From assembly GCA_910579775.1 (NCBI GenBank), contig CAJTUE010000002.1, forward strand, positions 1-64,000: a DNA stretch of 64,000 bases, given 5' to 3'. Shown here piece after piece: positions 1 through 7,807 of this stretch. The stretch is from an uncultured Oscillospiraceae bacterium (GTDB taxonomy: Bacteria; Bacillota; Clostridia; Oscillospirales; Oscillospiraceae). The notes beneath the pieces were generated by a model. It did no database searches, was not told where the DNA came from, and saw only the letters and a program-made list of their open reading frames with translations. Each line of letters starts with the position of its first letter. The first letter of the stretch is position 1. The position numbers were made by a program, and so were the translations under genes.

Positions 1-533
1 AGGTGGTGGGCAAGCTGAAACGCCTTGCCGATGATTGCGGCATCTGCCTCCTGCTGGTACACCACACCCGGAAGCAACAGGCCGATGATAAGTTTGATAT
101 GATTTCCGGCACCAACGGCCTGTTGGGAGCGGCGGACGGGGCCTTTCTTCTTCAAAAGGAGAAGCGGACGGACGGCAGCGCCATCTTGGACGTGGCAGGG
201 CGTGACCAGCAAGACCAGCGGATGTATCTCACCAAGGACAGGGAGCGGCTTGTGTGGGAACTGGAACGGCTGGAAACGGAGCCGTGGGTGGAACCGCCCG
301 ACCCGGTATTGGAGGCCGTTGCCGCCCTTGTGACGGCGGACAGGCCCACCTGGGGCGGCACCGCCACGGAGCTGGCGGCGGCTATCCAGACCGACATGAA
401 GCCCAACGCCCTGGCGATGCGGCTGAATGTCCGGGCCGGGAGACTGGCGGCGGAGTATCATATCCGTTATGAGAACAGCAGGAGCCACGCCGGGAGAAGT
501 ATCACCCTCACCTTGGAACCGCCCCAGGCGTGA
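1..533 (+). CDS. RepA-like AAA family ATPase, C-terminal part (5' end outside window)
   Basis: This is the C-terminal 176 or so residues of a RepA/AAA_25-type helicase-like ATPase, which in plasmids and mobilizable elements acts in replication initiation. The visible part has the buried strand LLLVHHTRK and the motif GLLGAADGAFLLQKE, both typical of the RecA-fold core of this family, then a charged C-terminal winged-helix-like tail. The Walker A region must lie upstream of base 1. The frame is open at the left edge, so a GTG at base 3 is not taken as the start. The stop overlaps the first of the GTGACG repeats. The family is fairly certain; the element type is inferred from the mob gene downstream. 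Confidence 0.75.
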   Translation, partial: VVGKLKRLADDCGICLLLVHHTRKQQADDKFDMISGTNGLLGAADGAFLLQKEKRTDGSAILDVAGRDQQDQRMYLTKDRERLVWELERLETEPWVEPPDPVLEAVAALVTADRPTWGGTATELAAAIQTDMKPNALAMRLNVRAGRLAAEYHIRYENSRSHAGRSITLTLEPPQA

Positions 534-611
534 CGACCGTGACGGCTGTGACGGCTTTTTTGAGAGCGGGGGCGGTGTGAAAAACATCGTCACGGTCGTC
601 ACGGCCGTCAC
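530..611. repeat. Two opposed arrays of three 9-bp-spaced GTGACG/CGTCAC repeats
   Basis: GTGACG occurs at 530, 539 and 548, with an exact 9-bp period. Its complement CGTCAC occurs at 588, 597 and 606, with the same period. The arrays face each other across about 34 bp and contain a perfect 15-bp inverted repeat (530-544 with 588-602). They follow directly on the RepA-like gene, whose stop codon lies inside the first array. Iteron-like Rep binding or an origin structure is the natural reading, but this is inference. Confidence 0.6.
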
Positions 612-619
612 GGGGAGCG

Positions 620-699
620 GGGCCAAAAGTCAAGGGGCCATACCTGGGGGTGGAGATTGCCACAAGGCAATACAACCCGAACCCCTTGACTTTTGGCCC
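620..699. repeat. 18-bp perfect inverted repeat, candidate oriT or origin hairpin
   Basis: Bases 620-637 and 682-699 are perfect reverse complements, with a core reading GGCCAAAAGTCAAGGGG, separated by 44 bp. The structure lies between the RepA-like gene and the MobV relaxase gene. MobV origins of transfer usually lie just upstream of the mob gene and contain inverted repeats, so this is a candidate. It has no T-tract and is not a usual terminator. Confidence 0.5.
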
Positions 700-968
700 A
701 CGGAGAACACTGGCCGGGTGGGGGGAAAGGCTGTGCCTTTCCCCCCTGCCCAACGGCGAGTGTCAAAGTTTAGGCGGGGTGCAGGGTGCCCTTTTCAAAG
801 GGCGGCCCTGCTGGGGGAGCCGTCCGCAGACGGCGGGGGCAACGCCCCCACTCCACCCCGTAGGGCGCAAATGCGCTTTTGATGGCCGCAAGGCTGTCAA
901 AAGTGCTTTTGCGTTACTTTCGCAGAAAGTAACAAAGGCCGCCGCTTTGCGGCGAAAGGAGTGTTGAT
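700..968. other. Noncoding leader of mobV with two short hairpins
   Basis: No convincing gene is seen here. The stretch ends in two hairpins: GTTACTTTC/GAAAGTAAC (913-921 with 925-933, loop GCA) and CGCCGC/GCGGCG (940-945 with 949-954, loop TTT). The second stops two bases before the AAAGGAG ribosome binding site of the mob gene. They may belong to oriT or may control translation of the relaxase. Confidence 0.5.
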
Positions 969-2153
969 TTGAAAAGAACGATTAGCGCCATGGTGGGGCA
1001 GGGTTCGGTGAAACACAACAGCAGGGCGTTCAACGCCAAGAACACCGACCCGGAACGCTCCCATCTGAATATAACCTACTGCCACGAAAATATCAAGGCA
1101 GTTTTCCATGAGCTGTTTGACGAGGCCCTCAAGCGGTACAACGACAAGCAGACCAGGGCAGACCGCAGGATTGAGGACTACTATGAGAAGATACGTTCCA
1201 GTAAGCAGGAAAAGCCGTTCCATGAAATCATCCTGCAAGTGGGCAACAAGGACGACATGAGCGCCGAGGGCGAGGACGGCCGGCTTGCGGCGGCGGTGCT
1301 GGACGAGTACATGAGAGGGTTCCAGGAGCGCAACCCCCAGCTTCGGGTGTTCTCCGCTCACCTCCACATGGACGAGGCCACGCCCCATCTGCACATCGAC
1401 TTTGTGCCGTTCACCACCGGGAGCAAGCGGGGCCTGGACACGAGGGTATCGCTGAAACAGGCGTTAGCGGCCCAGGGCTTCAAGGGCGGCACCAGGGGCG
1501 ACACAGAGTGGAACCAGTGGGTGCGCTCTGAAAAGGAACAGCTTGCCGCCGTGATGGAGCGCCACGGGATAGAGTGGGAGGACAAGGGCACCCATGACAA
1601 GCACCTGTCTGTGCTGGACTTCAAAAAGGAGCAGAGGGCGAAAGAGATTGCCAAGCTGGAGGCAGTCAAGGCCAAGAAGCAGGGACAGGTGGAACAGCAG
1701 GAGCAACGTCTAAAGGAGCTGGCCCCGGCTGTGAGGAACATGGAACAGTTGGCGGCGCAGTTCTCCGACGACCCGGAGCGGATATTGCCGGAGGCAGGGC
1801 CGTTGGAGAGCGCCAAGTCCTACCGGGAGAAGAAAGCCAAGCCCCTGTTGGCGCAGATCGTCAAGGTGCTGCGCTCTTTGTATCGGGCCTATGTCGACTT
1901 AAAAGGGAAGTATGAGCGTTTGCAGGGGGACTATGGCCGGGCGAGAGAGGGCAACGAGCGGTTGTCTGACCGCTTGCAGGAGGTAAAGATGGAGAACAAG
2001 GCCCTGCGGGGGACAGTTGCCGACTTTGAGCGGGTAAAGCGAGCTTTCGGCCCGGAGGAAGTAGAGCGGGCCGTGGAGGACGCCAGACGGCGAGAGGCGC
2101 AAGAACGAGAGCAGAAGAAGGCAAAGCGGAAGTTCAGCCGAGGGGCAAGGTAA
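969..2153 (+). CDS. mobV: MobV-family relaxase (Mob/Pre plasmid recombination enzyme)
   Basis: This is a relaxase that would nick one DNA strand at oriT to start conjugative mobilization. The signature HLHMDEATPHLHIDFVP at residues 131-147 carries the HxDExxPHxH metal-binding and catalytic motif of the MobV/Pre family (PF01076). The N-terminal half is the nuclease domain. From about residue 215 the protein is a long charged coiled coil (Lys/Glu/Arg/Gln-rich), usual for the family. At 394 residues it has a normal length. The start is TTG, chosen because AAAGGAG lies 6-7 bases upstream and the sequence MKRTISAMVGQGSVKHN is the expected N-terminus. The element carries no type IV secretion genes here, so it would depend on a helper. 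Confidence 0.9.
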   Translation: MKRTISAMVGQGSVKHNSRAFNAKNTDPERSHLNITYCHENIKAVFHELFDEALKRYNDKQTRADRRIEDYYEKIRSSKQEKPFHEIILQVGNKDDMSAEGEDGRLAAAVLDEYMRGFQERNPQLRVFSAHLHMDEATPHLHIDFVPFTTGSKRGLDTRVSLKQALAAQGFKGGTRGDTEWNQWVRSEKEQLAAVMERHGIEWEDKGTHDKHLSVLDFKKEQRAKEIAKLEAVKAKKQGQVEQQEQRLKELAPAVRNMEQLAAQFSDDPERILPEAGPLESAKSYREKKAKPLLAQIVKVLRSLYRAYVDLKGKYERLQGDYGRAREGNERLSDRLQEVKMENKALRGTVADFERVKRAFGPEEVERAVEDARRREAQEREQKKAKRKFSRGAR

Positions 2154-2160
2154 TGGATAA

Positions 2161-2190
2161 CAGGAGGGCACTTCAAGGAGCGCCCTCCTG
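2161..2190 (+). terminator. Hairpin after mobV, weak terminator
   Basis: CAGGAGGGC (2161-2169) pairs with GCCCTCCTG (2182-2190). It sits eight bases after the mobV stop, but only GATTTATACTT follows, so termination is possible but not strongly supported. Confidence 0.4.
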
Positions 2191-2266
2191 ATTTATACTT
2201 GTCAGCGGGTGATTTTACTGCTATAATTGAGAGCGATAAAAAGGAATTTGAAACGGAGTTTTTATC

Positions 2267-3217
2267 ATGCTACAGGTTGTTTTTTCTGAAAGTGAATGGG
2301 GAACATTGAAGATGGCCACGCATTGCAGGCCGTCCAGTTGGGATGATGGGGTGATTGGATTTATTTTCGGTGACGGAGAGAAAGAACCCACGCAGGAAGA
2401 AAAAGACCAAGCTATAGCCCAATTCAAGGCCCAGAGGGAGAAAGAGAACCGCCGGGCACGACCTGTGGGCGGCAATCCTGGAGATGTGCTATGCCCGTCT
2501 GTTGGGCTGGACATCGGCCCCATAAGCGGCCCTGATGTGGAGAAGGCCCGGTTTGATTTGCTTACCGCTTGGCTGGGGGGCGATTTCCCACTCCCAGATT
2601 GCGACCCAGACGATTATGCCCAGCGGGATATGCTTTGGGAACAACGCCAGCGGGACAGAGAGCGGCTTTTGGAGGGCGGAAAACATGGCGAGGCTGTGCG
2701 CATTTGGTACAGCAATGCGCCTTACTCCCTGTGCGGATTTTATGATGTGCTTTGGCAACTGCGGGACTGCGATTGTCCCGTGACCGCTTTAGAGATGCCC
2801 CGGTGGATGCCGCTGGAAGATAATACGGTACAGTCCTGTTTGAACTGGGGGGAACTATCTCCGGGGGACTGGGCGGCGTATCTGCCGCTGGAGCGGGAAA
2901 TCCCTAAAAATGTCCGCAGAGCTATCGCTATGGAGTGGTCACAGCTTCGAGAGGAAAATTCACCCTTGCGTGCTGTTGTCAATGGCCGTTTGCGCAGTGT
3001 AGGGGAGGATTTCTACGATCCATTCATTCGTGCCCAAATCCCTGATGGAATTTTCCGGGTGGCTCATCTCATCGGTGATGTATTGGGGCGGTATCAATTG
3101 GGTATCGGCGACTGGTGGATTGCCAAGCGTATTCAAGCTATGGAAACCCAAGGGGAACTGATTACAGTGTCCAAGGGTGACGGCTTCTACCGGAACGAAA
3201 TGCGTCGAGCGCAATAA
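2267..3217 (+). CDS. DUF1835/DUF3658-like protein of unknown function
   Basis: The N-terminus (MLQVVFSESEWGTLKMA, then VIGFIFG) looks like DUF1835. The C-terminal end, with a winged-helix-like stretch reading GDWWIAKRIQAMETQGEL and finishing GDGFYRNEMRR, matches DUF3658. The two domains usually occur together in proteins of about 300 residues; this one has 316. The middle is acidic and rich in Trp/Tyr. No catalytic motif, signal peptide or membrane segment is visible. Its function is unknown. It lies between the MobV gene and the AT-rich junction, so it may be cargo of the element. Confidence is good for the family and nil for the role. Confidence 0.6.
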   Translation: MLQVVFSESEWGTLKMATHCRPSSWDDGVIGFIFGDGEKEPTQEEKDQAIAQFKAQREKENRRARPVGGNPGDVLCPSVGLDIGPISGPDVEKARFDLLTAWLGGDFPLPDCDPDDYAQRDMLWEQRQRDRERLLEGGKHGEAVRIWYSNAPYSLCGFYDVLWQLRDCDCPVTALEMPRWMPLEDNTVQSCLNWGELSPGDWAAYLPLEREIPKNVRRAIAMEWSQLREENSPLRAVVNGRLRSVGEDFYDPFIRAQIPDGIFRVAHLIGDVLGRYQLGIGDWWIAKRIQAMETQGELITVSKGDGFYRNEMRRAQ

Positions 3218-3421
3218 AAGAGAACTTCCGATATATCAGGGTGTTTTCTATTGCTGAATAGCCTGGGAAACGGTGTAAAAGGTAGTTGTATTCTCCTGCT
3301 TTTTGTGATACTATTTTGATACTAAGAAAATTAGCGGCCAAAAATAACAGGTAAAATATTAACAAATTTGCGAATGTTATGCCTGTGAAAGTATAGGAAA
3401 TACAGCCCCATATAATAGGAT
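3218..3421. other. AT-rich noncoding stretch, possible right end of the first element
   Basis: About 200 bases are clearly richer in A+T than their surroundings, with no ORF. They contain a partial direct repeat (gatactattttgatacta, near 3308-3325) of a kind seen near attachment sites, but no second copy can be checked because the left end is outside the window. Confidence 0.35.
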
Positions 3422-3439
3422 TTGTCGAATTTGAATAAG

Positions 3440-3838
3440 ATGCTGAACATTTTCCCCAGTTCGGAGGAGCAAAAGGAATACGTCCATAAGCAGCTGCAGG
3501 CTTACAACTCCAATTATATGAAAGGCTTTTCCGATTTTTCCTGCCACATGGAAGAGAACGGCGCAATTGTAGCAGGGATCGTAGCAGAGAGCGTGGGCGA
3601 CACGGTGGAGGTGGAGTTCCTGTTCGTGGACGAGTCCTGCCGTGGCCGTGGACTTGGTCAAACGCTATTGGAACATGTGGAGGCTGAGGCGCGGAAGCAG
3701 GGGATGCGGCGGGTACTGCTGAACACCTACAGCTTCCAGGCTCCCGGCTTCTATGAGAAAATGGGCTACCGGGCGGTGTTCAAGCTGGAGCCGGCGTTTG
3801 ACGAGTTTTTCCAGTCTTATTTCCTCAAGGAGCTATAA
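3440..3838 (+). CDS. GNAT family N-acetyltransferase
   Basis: This is a small acetyl-CoA-dependent acetyltransferase of unknown substrate. The fold order is clear: a strand ending VEVEFLFVDESCRG, the acetyl-CoA pyrophosphate loop RGRGLGQTLL, then helix and the usual C-terminal FYEKMGYRAVF. At about 130 residues it is a single-domain GNAT. The start is uncertain: ATG at 3440 has no good ribosome binding site, whereas TTG at 3431 lies 10 bases after AGGA and TTG at 3422 is also in frame. It stands alone between the AT-rich junction and the SPFH gene. Confidence 0.85.
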   Translation: MLNIFPSSEEQKEYVHKQLQAYNSNYMKGFSDFSCHMEENGAIVAGIVAESVGDTVEVEFLFVDESCRGRGLGQTLLEHVEAEARKQGMRRVLLNTYSFQAPGFYEKMGYRAVFKLEPAFDEFFQSYFLKEL

Positions 3839-3943
3839 ATTAAATTTTTAACAATTTTCAATGGATTCTTTGGCGCAAAAGCGATATACTGCAAGTGTAC
3901 CTAGGGAACCGACCTTCGGCGTGACATAGAAAGGATGATGACA

Positions 3944-5107
3944 ATGCCGACCAAGTACCGCGTTCCACCGGCCCGCAGGCCAAACCCCATCACAGACGAC
4001 CATTCCCAGCCCATCGCGCCGCCACCCCGGCCGCCAAGAGGGGGAGGGGACGGATGGCTGCTCGCGCTGGTGATTGTTTTGTGTGTAGTCCTGCCCCTGG
4101 GCTTTTTGCTGGAGGGGCTGGACCTGGGAACCGCATCATTTGGACTTGACATTGGAGGTGTCATTATGCAGTATATCATTCCTATCGTTCTGATCGTGGC
4201 GGTCATCGCTCTGGTCGCCCGCAATGTGGCCATCGTACCCCAGGCCAACGCCTATGTGGTGGAGCGGCTGGGGAAGTATAAACACACCTGGAACGCGGGC
4301 ATCCACATCAAGATTCCCTTTGTAGACCGCATTTCCAACCGCGTCTCTTTGAAGGAGCAGGTGCTGGATTTCGAGCCCCAGAGCGTGATCACCAAGGATA
4401 ATGTCTCCATGAAGATCGACACGGTGGTTTATCTGGTCATTTTTGATCCCAAACTGGCCACCTACGGCGTGGAGCATGTGATCCCCGCCATTGAGAACCT
4501 GACGGCCACCACTCTGCGTAACCTGATTGGTGAGCTGACCCTGGACGACACCCTCACCAGCCGCGACACGGTCAATAGCCAGATGCAGACCCTGCTGGAC
4601 GTGGCCACCGACCCCTGGGGCATCAAGGTCAACCGGGTGGAGCTGAAGAATATCATTCCGCCCCGCGACATTCAGGAGGCCATGGAGAAGCAGATGCGCG
4701 CCGAGCGGGAGAAGCGCGAGGCCGTTTTGAAGGCGGAGGGTTCCAAGCAGGCCCGCATCCTTGAGGCCACCGGCCTCAAGGAGGCTACCGTGCTTCAGGC
4801 CGAGGCCGCCAAGCAGAAGGCCATTCTGGAGGCTCAGGCCGACCGGGAGGCCGCCATCACCCGGGCCGAGGGTCAGGCGAACGCCATCCGCAAGGTCAAG
4901 GAGGCAGAGGCGCAAGGCATCCAGATGATCAAGGACGCTCAGGCCGACGACTCGGTGATCCGTCTGCGTTCTCTGGCCACCTTGGAGGAAATGGCGAAGG
5001 GTCAGGCCACCACGTTGATCATTCCCTCCGACCTGGCGGGGTTGGCCGGAAATCTGAGCGCCCTGAAGGCGGCGCTGGACAGTGGAAAGAAGCCTGAAGA
5101 GAAGTAA
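3944..5107 (+). CDS. SPFH/band 7 membrane protein (stomatin/HflK-like)
   Basis: This is a membrane-anchored prohibitin/stomatin-like scaffold; such proteins organise membrane domains and associate with proteases. The SPFH domain begins at the second membrane segment (MQYIIPIVLIVAVIALVA, encoded from 4166) and includes VVERLGKYKHTWNAGIHIKIP. An Ala/Glu/Lys-rich coiled coil follows and the C-terminus ends SGKKPEEK. Upstream lies an unusual Pro/Arg-rich cytoplasmic stretch and an extra membrane segment (WLLALVIVLCVVLPLGFLLEG). Two starts are credible: ATG 3944, 8-9 bases after AAAGGA, and ATG 4166, five bases after GGAGGTG. Classical family members start like the shorter form. The flavodiiron gene follows 20 bases later. 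Confidence 0.85.
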   Translation: MPTKYRVPPARRPNPITDDHSQPIAPPPRPPRGGGDGWLLALVIVLCVVLPLGFLLEGLDLGTASFGLDIGGVIMQYIIPIVLIVAVIALVARNVAIVPQANAYVVERLGKYKHTWNAGIHIKIPFVDRISNRVSLKEQVLDFEPQSVITKDNVSMKIDTVVYLVIFDPKLATYGVEHVIPAIENLTATTLRNLIGELTLDDTLTSRDTVNSQMQTLLDVATDPWGIKVNRVELKNIIPPRDIQEAMEKQMRAEREKREAVLKAEGSKQARILEATGLKEATVLQAEAAKQKAILEAQADREAAITRAEGQANAIRKVKEAEAQGIQMIKDAQADDSVIRLRSLATLEEMAKGQATTLIIPSDLAGLAGNLSALKAALDSGKKPEEK

Positions 5108-5127
5108 AAAAGAAAGTTGGGATCGAA

Positions 5128-6294
5128 ATGGTTCAGCTGTCAGACCGGGCCATCGTGCCTGTTGGGTGCTACGATGAGGAATTGAGACTGTTTGAGAGCC
5201 AATATACCGTTCCTTATGGGGTCAGCTATAATTCCTATGTCATTTTGGACGAAAAGGTGGCCATTCTGGACACCGTGGACCCACGCAAGACGGAGGAATG
5301 GCTGGGCAATGTGGAGAAGGCGCTGGCCGGCCGGACGCCGGACTACCTGATCATCCACCACATGGAGCCGGACCATGCGGGGAGCATCGCCGTTTTGGCG
5401 GAGAAATACCCCGCCATGACCCTGGTAGGAAACGCCAAGACCTTCCCCATGGCGGCGGCTTTCACCGGGCAGGACTTCTCCGGTCGCGCACTGGCGGTAG
5501 GGGAGGGGGAGAGCTTGGCGCTGGGCAGCCACACCTTGACCTTCTACATGGCGCCTATGGTCCATTGGCCTGAGGTGATGGTGTCCCATGAGAGCTCCAG
5601 CAAGACCCTGTTCTCCGCCGACGGCTTTGGCCGCTTTGGTTCTCCGGACCCCGCCGGGCCATGGGTGGACGAGGCACGGCGGTATTACACCAACATCGTG
5701 GGGAAGTATGGCTCCTCGGTGCAGGCGCTGCTTAGCAAGGCCAAGGGGCTGGACATTGAGGCCGTCTGCCCACTCCACGGGCCTATCCTGGCCGGGGAGA
5801 GTCTGGCGTTGGCTTTGGAGAAGTATGACTGCTGGAGCCGCTATGCTCCCGAGGAAAAGGGCGTTTTGGTAGCCTATGCCTCCATCCATGGCAACACCGC
5901 CCGGGCCGCCAAGGAGCTGGCTGAGCTTTTGAAGGCCGAAGGGGTATGCGTAGAGGTCATTGACCTGGCCCGCCATGACCCGGCAGAGGCGGTGGCCCAG
6001 GCGTTCCGCTTCAGCGGTCTGCTACTGGCGGCGTCCAGCTATGACGCAGGGGTGTTCCCGCCTATGGCGCAGTTCCTGGCGCGGCTCAAGTCCAAGGGGC
6101 TGAAGGACCGTACAGTGGGGCTGATGGAAAACGGCTCCTGGGGACCGACGGCTATGCGGGTCATGCTGGCGGAGCTGGAGACATTGAAGGATCTTCGCCT
6201 CGTCGAGCCCAAGATCACCATCCGCTCTGCCGCCACCGCGGAAAATCAAGAGCAGATGAAGACGCTGGCCCAAGCGCTGGCCTCGGCTATCTAA
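5128..6294 (+). CDS. Flavodiiron protein (FprA/A-type flavoprotein)
   Basis: This cytoplasmic enzyme reduces O2 and/or NO and protects anaerobes. The N-terminal metallo-beta-lactamase-like diiron domain keeps the ligand set HHMEPDH (H78, E80, D82, H83), H146, D165 and H217. The C-terminal flavodoxin domain starts at about residue 244 with the FMN loop YASIHGNT. At 388 residues it has the standard A-class length without rubredoxin or flavin reductase extensions, so it needs external rubredoxin or similar as electron donor. It is 20 bases downstream of the SPFH gene and probably cotranscribed. O2 versus NO preference cannot be read from the sequence. Confidence 0.93.
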   Translation: MVQLSDRAIVPVGCYDEELRLFESQYTVPYGVSYNSYVILDEKVAILDTVDPRKTEEWLGNVEKALAGRTPDYLIIHHMEPDHAGSIAVLAEKYPAMTLVGNAKTFPMAAAFTGQDFSGRALAVGEGESLALGSHTLTFYMAPMVHWPEVMVSHESSSKTLFSADGFGRFGSPDPAGPWVDEARRYYTNIVGKYGSSVQALLSKAKGLDIEAVCPLHGPILAGESLALALEKYDCWSRYAPEEKGVLVAYASIHGNTARAAKELAELLKAEGVCVEVIDLARHDPAEAVAQAFRFSGLLLAASSYDAGVFPPMAQFLARLKSKGLKDRTVGLMENGSWGPTAMRVMLAELETLKDLRLVEPKITIRSAATAENQEQMKTLAQALASAI

Positions 6295-6308
6295 AATAGA
6301 AAAACAGA

Positions 6309-6336
6309 AAGGCTCCATCCGCCAGGATGGAGCCTT
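6309..6336. terminator. Bidirectional terminator between flavodiiron and amylase genes
   Basis: AAGGCTCCATCC (6309-6320) pairs perfectly with GGATGGAGCCTT (6325-6336), with loop GCCA. T-rich sequence follows on the plus strand (TTTTCGTTG) and on the minus strand (TTCTGTTTTT). It serves two convergent genes. Confidence 0.85.
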
Positions 6337-6351
6337 TTCGTTGTACGTATG

Positions 6352-7659
6352 TTATTCGCAACGCCAGAAGTAAGCGGAGTAGGGGGGGAGCTCACTGCCG
6401 CCGCCAAAGTCATGGAGGTCGCCGGTGATGAGATCGGTGGCGCGGCCGCACTGGGCGTCAAAGTGGGCGGTGAAGGGCTCCGCGTCGGCGTTGATAGCGA
6501 CCAACACCCGCTCGCCGTCGATAGCTCGCTCAAAGATGTACTGCTTGTTGGTGAGCACCACCGTGCGGTAGGAGCCGCTTTGCAGGGCGGGGTAGGCATG
6601 ACGGGCGGCGGCCAGCTTGGTGATCCAGGCTGTCAGCTCGTTGCTCTGGGGTGTCTCCAGCGCGGGGCGCAGGGAGGCGTCTCCCTGATGCTTGTCGCCC
6701 TCCAGCCCCCACTCACTGCCGTAGTAGATAGACGGCACACCGGGCATTCCAAACAACAGCGCCCAGGCAGGGTAGAGGTGGTTTTTATCCTGCAGGATGG
6801 TGGCGATCCGGGTCACGTCGTGGTTATCTAAGAAGCTTAGCAGGTTCTTGCCCCGGTAGAGGCACCAGTTTTCACTGCCAAACTGGCGGTTGAGGGAGTG
6901 GCCGATCTCAAAGAGATTCATGGAGTTAAACGCCGACCAAAGGCCCTTATAGCACTCATAGTTGGTCACGCTGTGACAGGCGTTGTCGTTCATCCAGCGG
7001 TTGTAATCGCCGTGAAGGGTCTCACCCACCAGAACGAAGTCCGGCTTAAGGCCGTTTGCGAACTGGCGAAGCTGGGCTAAATATTCCGGGGGCAGGCAGT
7101 AGGCCACGTCTAGGCGGAGGCCGTCGATTCCAAATTCCTCCACCCAACCGCGGATGACGTCAAAATGGTGCTCTACCACGGCGGGGTTATGGAGGTTGAG
7201 CTTGACCAGCTCATAGTGGCCCTCCCAGCCCTCGTACCAAAAGCCATCGTTGTAATTGGAGTTACCGTCAAAGGAGAGGTGGAACCAATCCTTATAGGGA
7301 CTGTCCCAGCGCTTTTCCTGTACATCCTTGAAGGCCCAAAATCCCCGGCCCACGTGGTTGAACACCCCGTCAAACAGAACGCGGAGCCCAGCGGCATGAA
7401 AGGCGTCGCAGACAGCCTTCAGATCGTCATTGGTCCCCAAGCGGCAGTCTACCCGCCGGTAGTCACGGGTATCGTAGCCGTGGCGGTCACTGTCCATCAT
7501 GGGATTGAGCAACACAGTGTCCGCTCCCAGATCGCGGATGTGCTCTGCCCAAGGGATCAGGTCACGGATCCGAGGAACGGTCACGCCATCGTTTTCCACC
7601 GGTGCGCCGCACAGACCCAGAGGATAGATCTGATAGATCACAGACTGGTCATACCACAT
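6352..7659 (-). CDS. Alpha-amylase family glycosidase (GH13), intracellular
   Basis: This is a GH13 alpha-glucan or oligosaccharide hydrolase. The conserved regions appear in order: DGVFNHVG (region I), GLRLDVA with nucleophile D184, VGETLHG with acid/base E213, and FLDNHDVTRI with D281. The C-terminal beta domain ends YSAYFWRCE. I start it at the ATG of MWYDQSVIYQIYPLG (435 residues), preceded by AGGGTGAT; the frame is open 30 codons further but those residues are unlike the family. There is no signal peptide, so it probably acts on imported or stored oligosaccharides. Its promoter faces the antiporter gene. Exact substrate is not determinable. Confidence 0.9.
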   Translation of the reverse strand: MWYDQSVIYQIYPLGLCGAPVENDGVTVPRIRDLIPWAEHIRDLGADTVLLNPMMDSDRHGYDTRDYRRVDCRLGTNDDLKAVCDAFHAAGLRVLFDGVFNHVGRGFWAFKDVQEKRWDSPYKDWFHLSFDGNSNYNDGFWYEGWEGHYELVKLNLHNPAVVEHHFDVIRGWVEEFGIDGLRLDVAYCLPPEYLAQLRQFANGLKPDFVLVGETLHGDYNRWMNDNACHSVTNYECYKGLWSAFNSMNLFEIGHSLNRQFGSENWCLYRGKNLLSFLDNHDVTRIATILQDKNHLYPAWALLFGMPGVPSIYYGSEWGLEGDKHQGDASLRPALETPQSNELTAWITKLAAARHAYPALQSGSYRTVVLTNKQYIFERAIDGERVLVAINADAEPFTAHFDAQCGRATDLITGDLHDFGGGSELPPYSAYFWRCE

Positions 7660-7696
7660 GGAGATCACCCTTTGCGAAATAAGTTGCCACGCTGGT

Positions 7697-7725
7697 AGTA
7701 TACCAAAAAACGCGTTGAGACGCAA
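7697..7725 (-). promoter_or_regulatory. Promoter of the amylase gene
   Basis: On the minus strand TTGCGT (7725-7720) and TATACT (7702-7697) are separated by 17 bp, a good sigma-A arrangement 38 bases upstream of the chosen amylase start. Confidence 0.7.
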
Positions 7726-7735
7726 GGAAAACTTG

Positions 7736-7764
7736 TTGCACTTTCTCACAAGGTGTGCTACAAT
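7736..7764 (+). promoter_or_regulatory. Promoter of the antiporter gene
   Basis: TTGCAC (7736-7741) and TACAAT (7759-7764) are 17 bp apart, 44 bases upstream of the antiporter ATG. It is divergent from the amylase promoter; the two -35 boxes are only about 10 bp apart. Confidence 0.7.
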
Positions 7765-7807
7765 ACCGAATGTTTGAAAATCTTAACATAAGGAAGGTAA
7801 TCAAGCT

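Larger units (their letters stand above)
1..3217. mobile_element. Right part of an integrated mobilizable element (partial)
   Basis: The first three genes are a RepA-like AAA ATPase, a MobV relaxase and a DUF1835/DUF3658-type protein, separated by repeat-rich noncoding DNA. RepA plus Mob is the standard core of integrative mobilizable elements and mobilizable plasmids of Firmicutes. The integrase and left end lie outside the window. The right boundary is inferred: base composition turns AT-rich at about 3218-3440 and ordinary chromosomal genes follow. The DUF1835 gene may be cargo or already chromosome. No attachment repeat can be assigned from this end alone. Confidence 0.6.

Noticed and set aside
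3891..3934. CTAGGGAACCGACC before the SPFH gene, recalling the ykkC (guanidine) riboswitch
   Set aside because: Only about 40 bases exist before the start; the second conserved half of the aptamer is missing.
4136..4915. Long minus-strand frame opposite the SPFH gene
   Set aside because: Antisense shadow of a clear coding gene; composition is Leu/Gly/His-rich without motifs.
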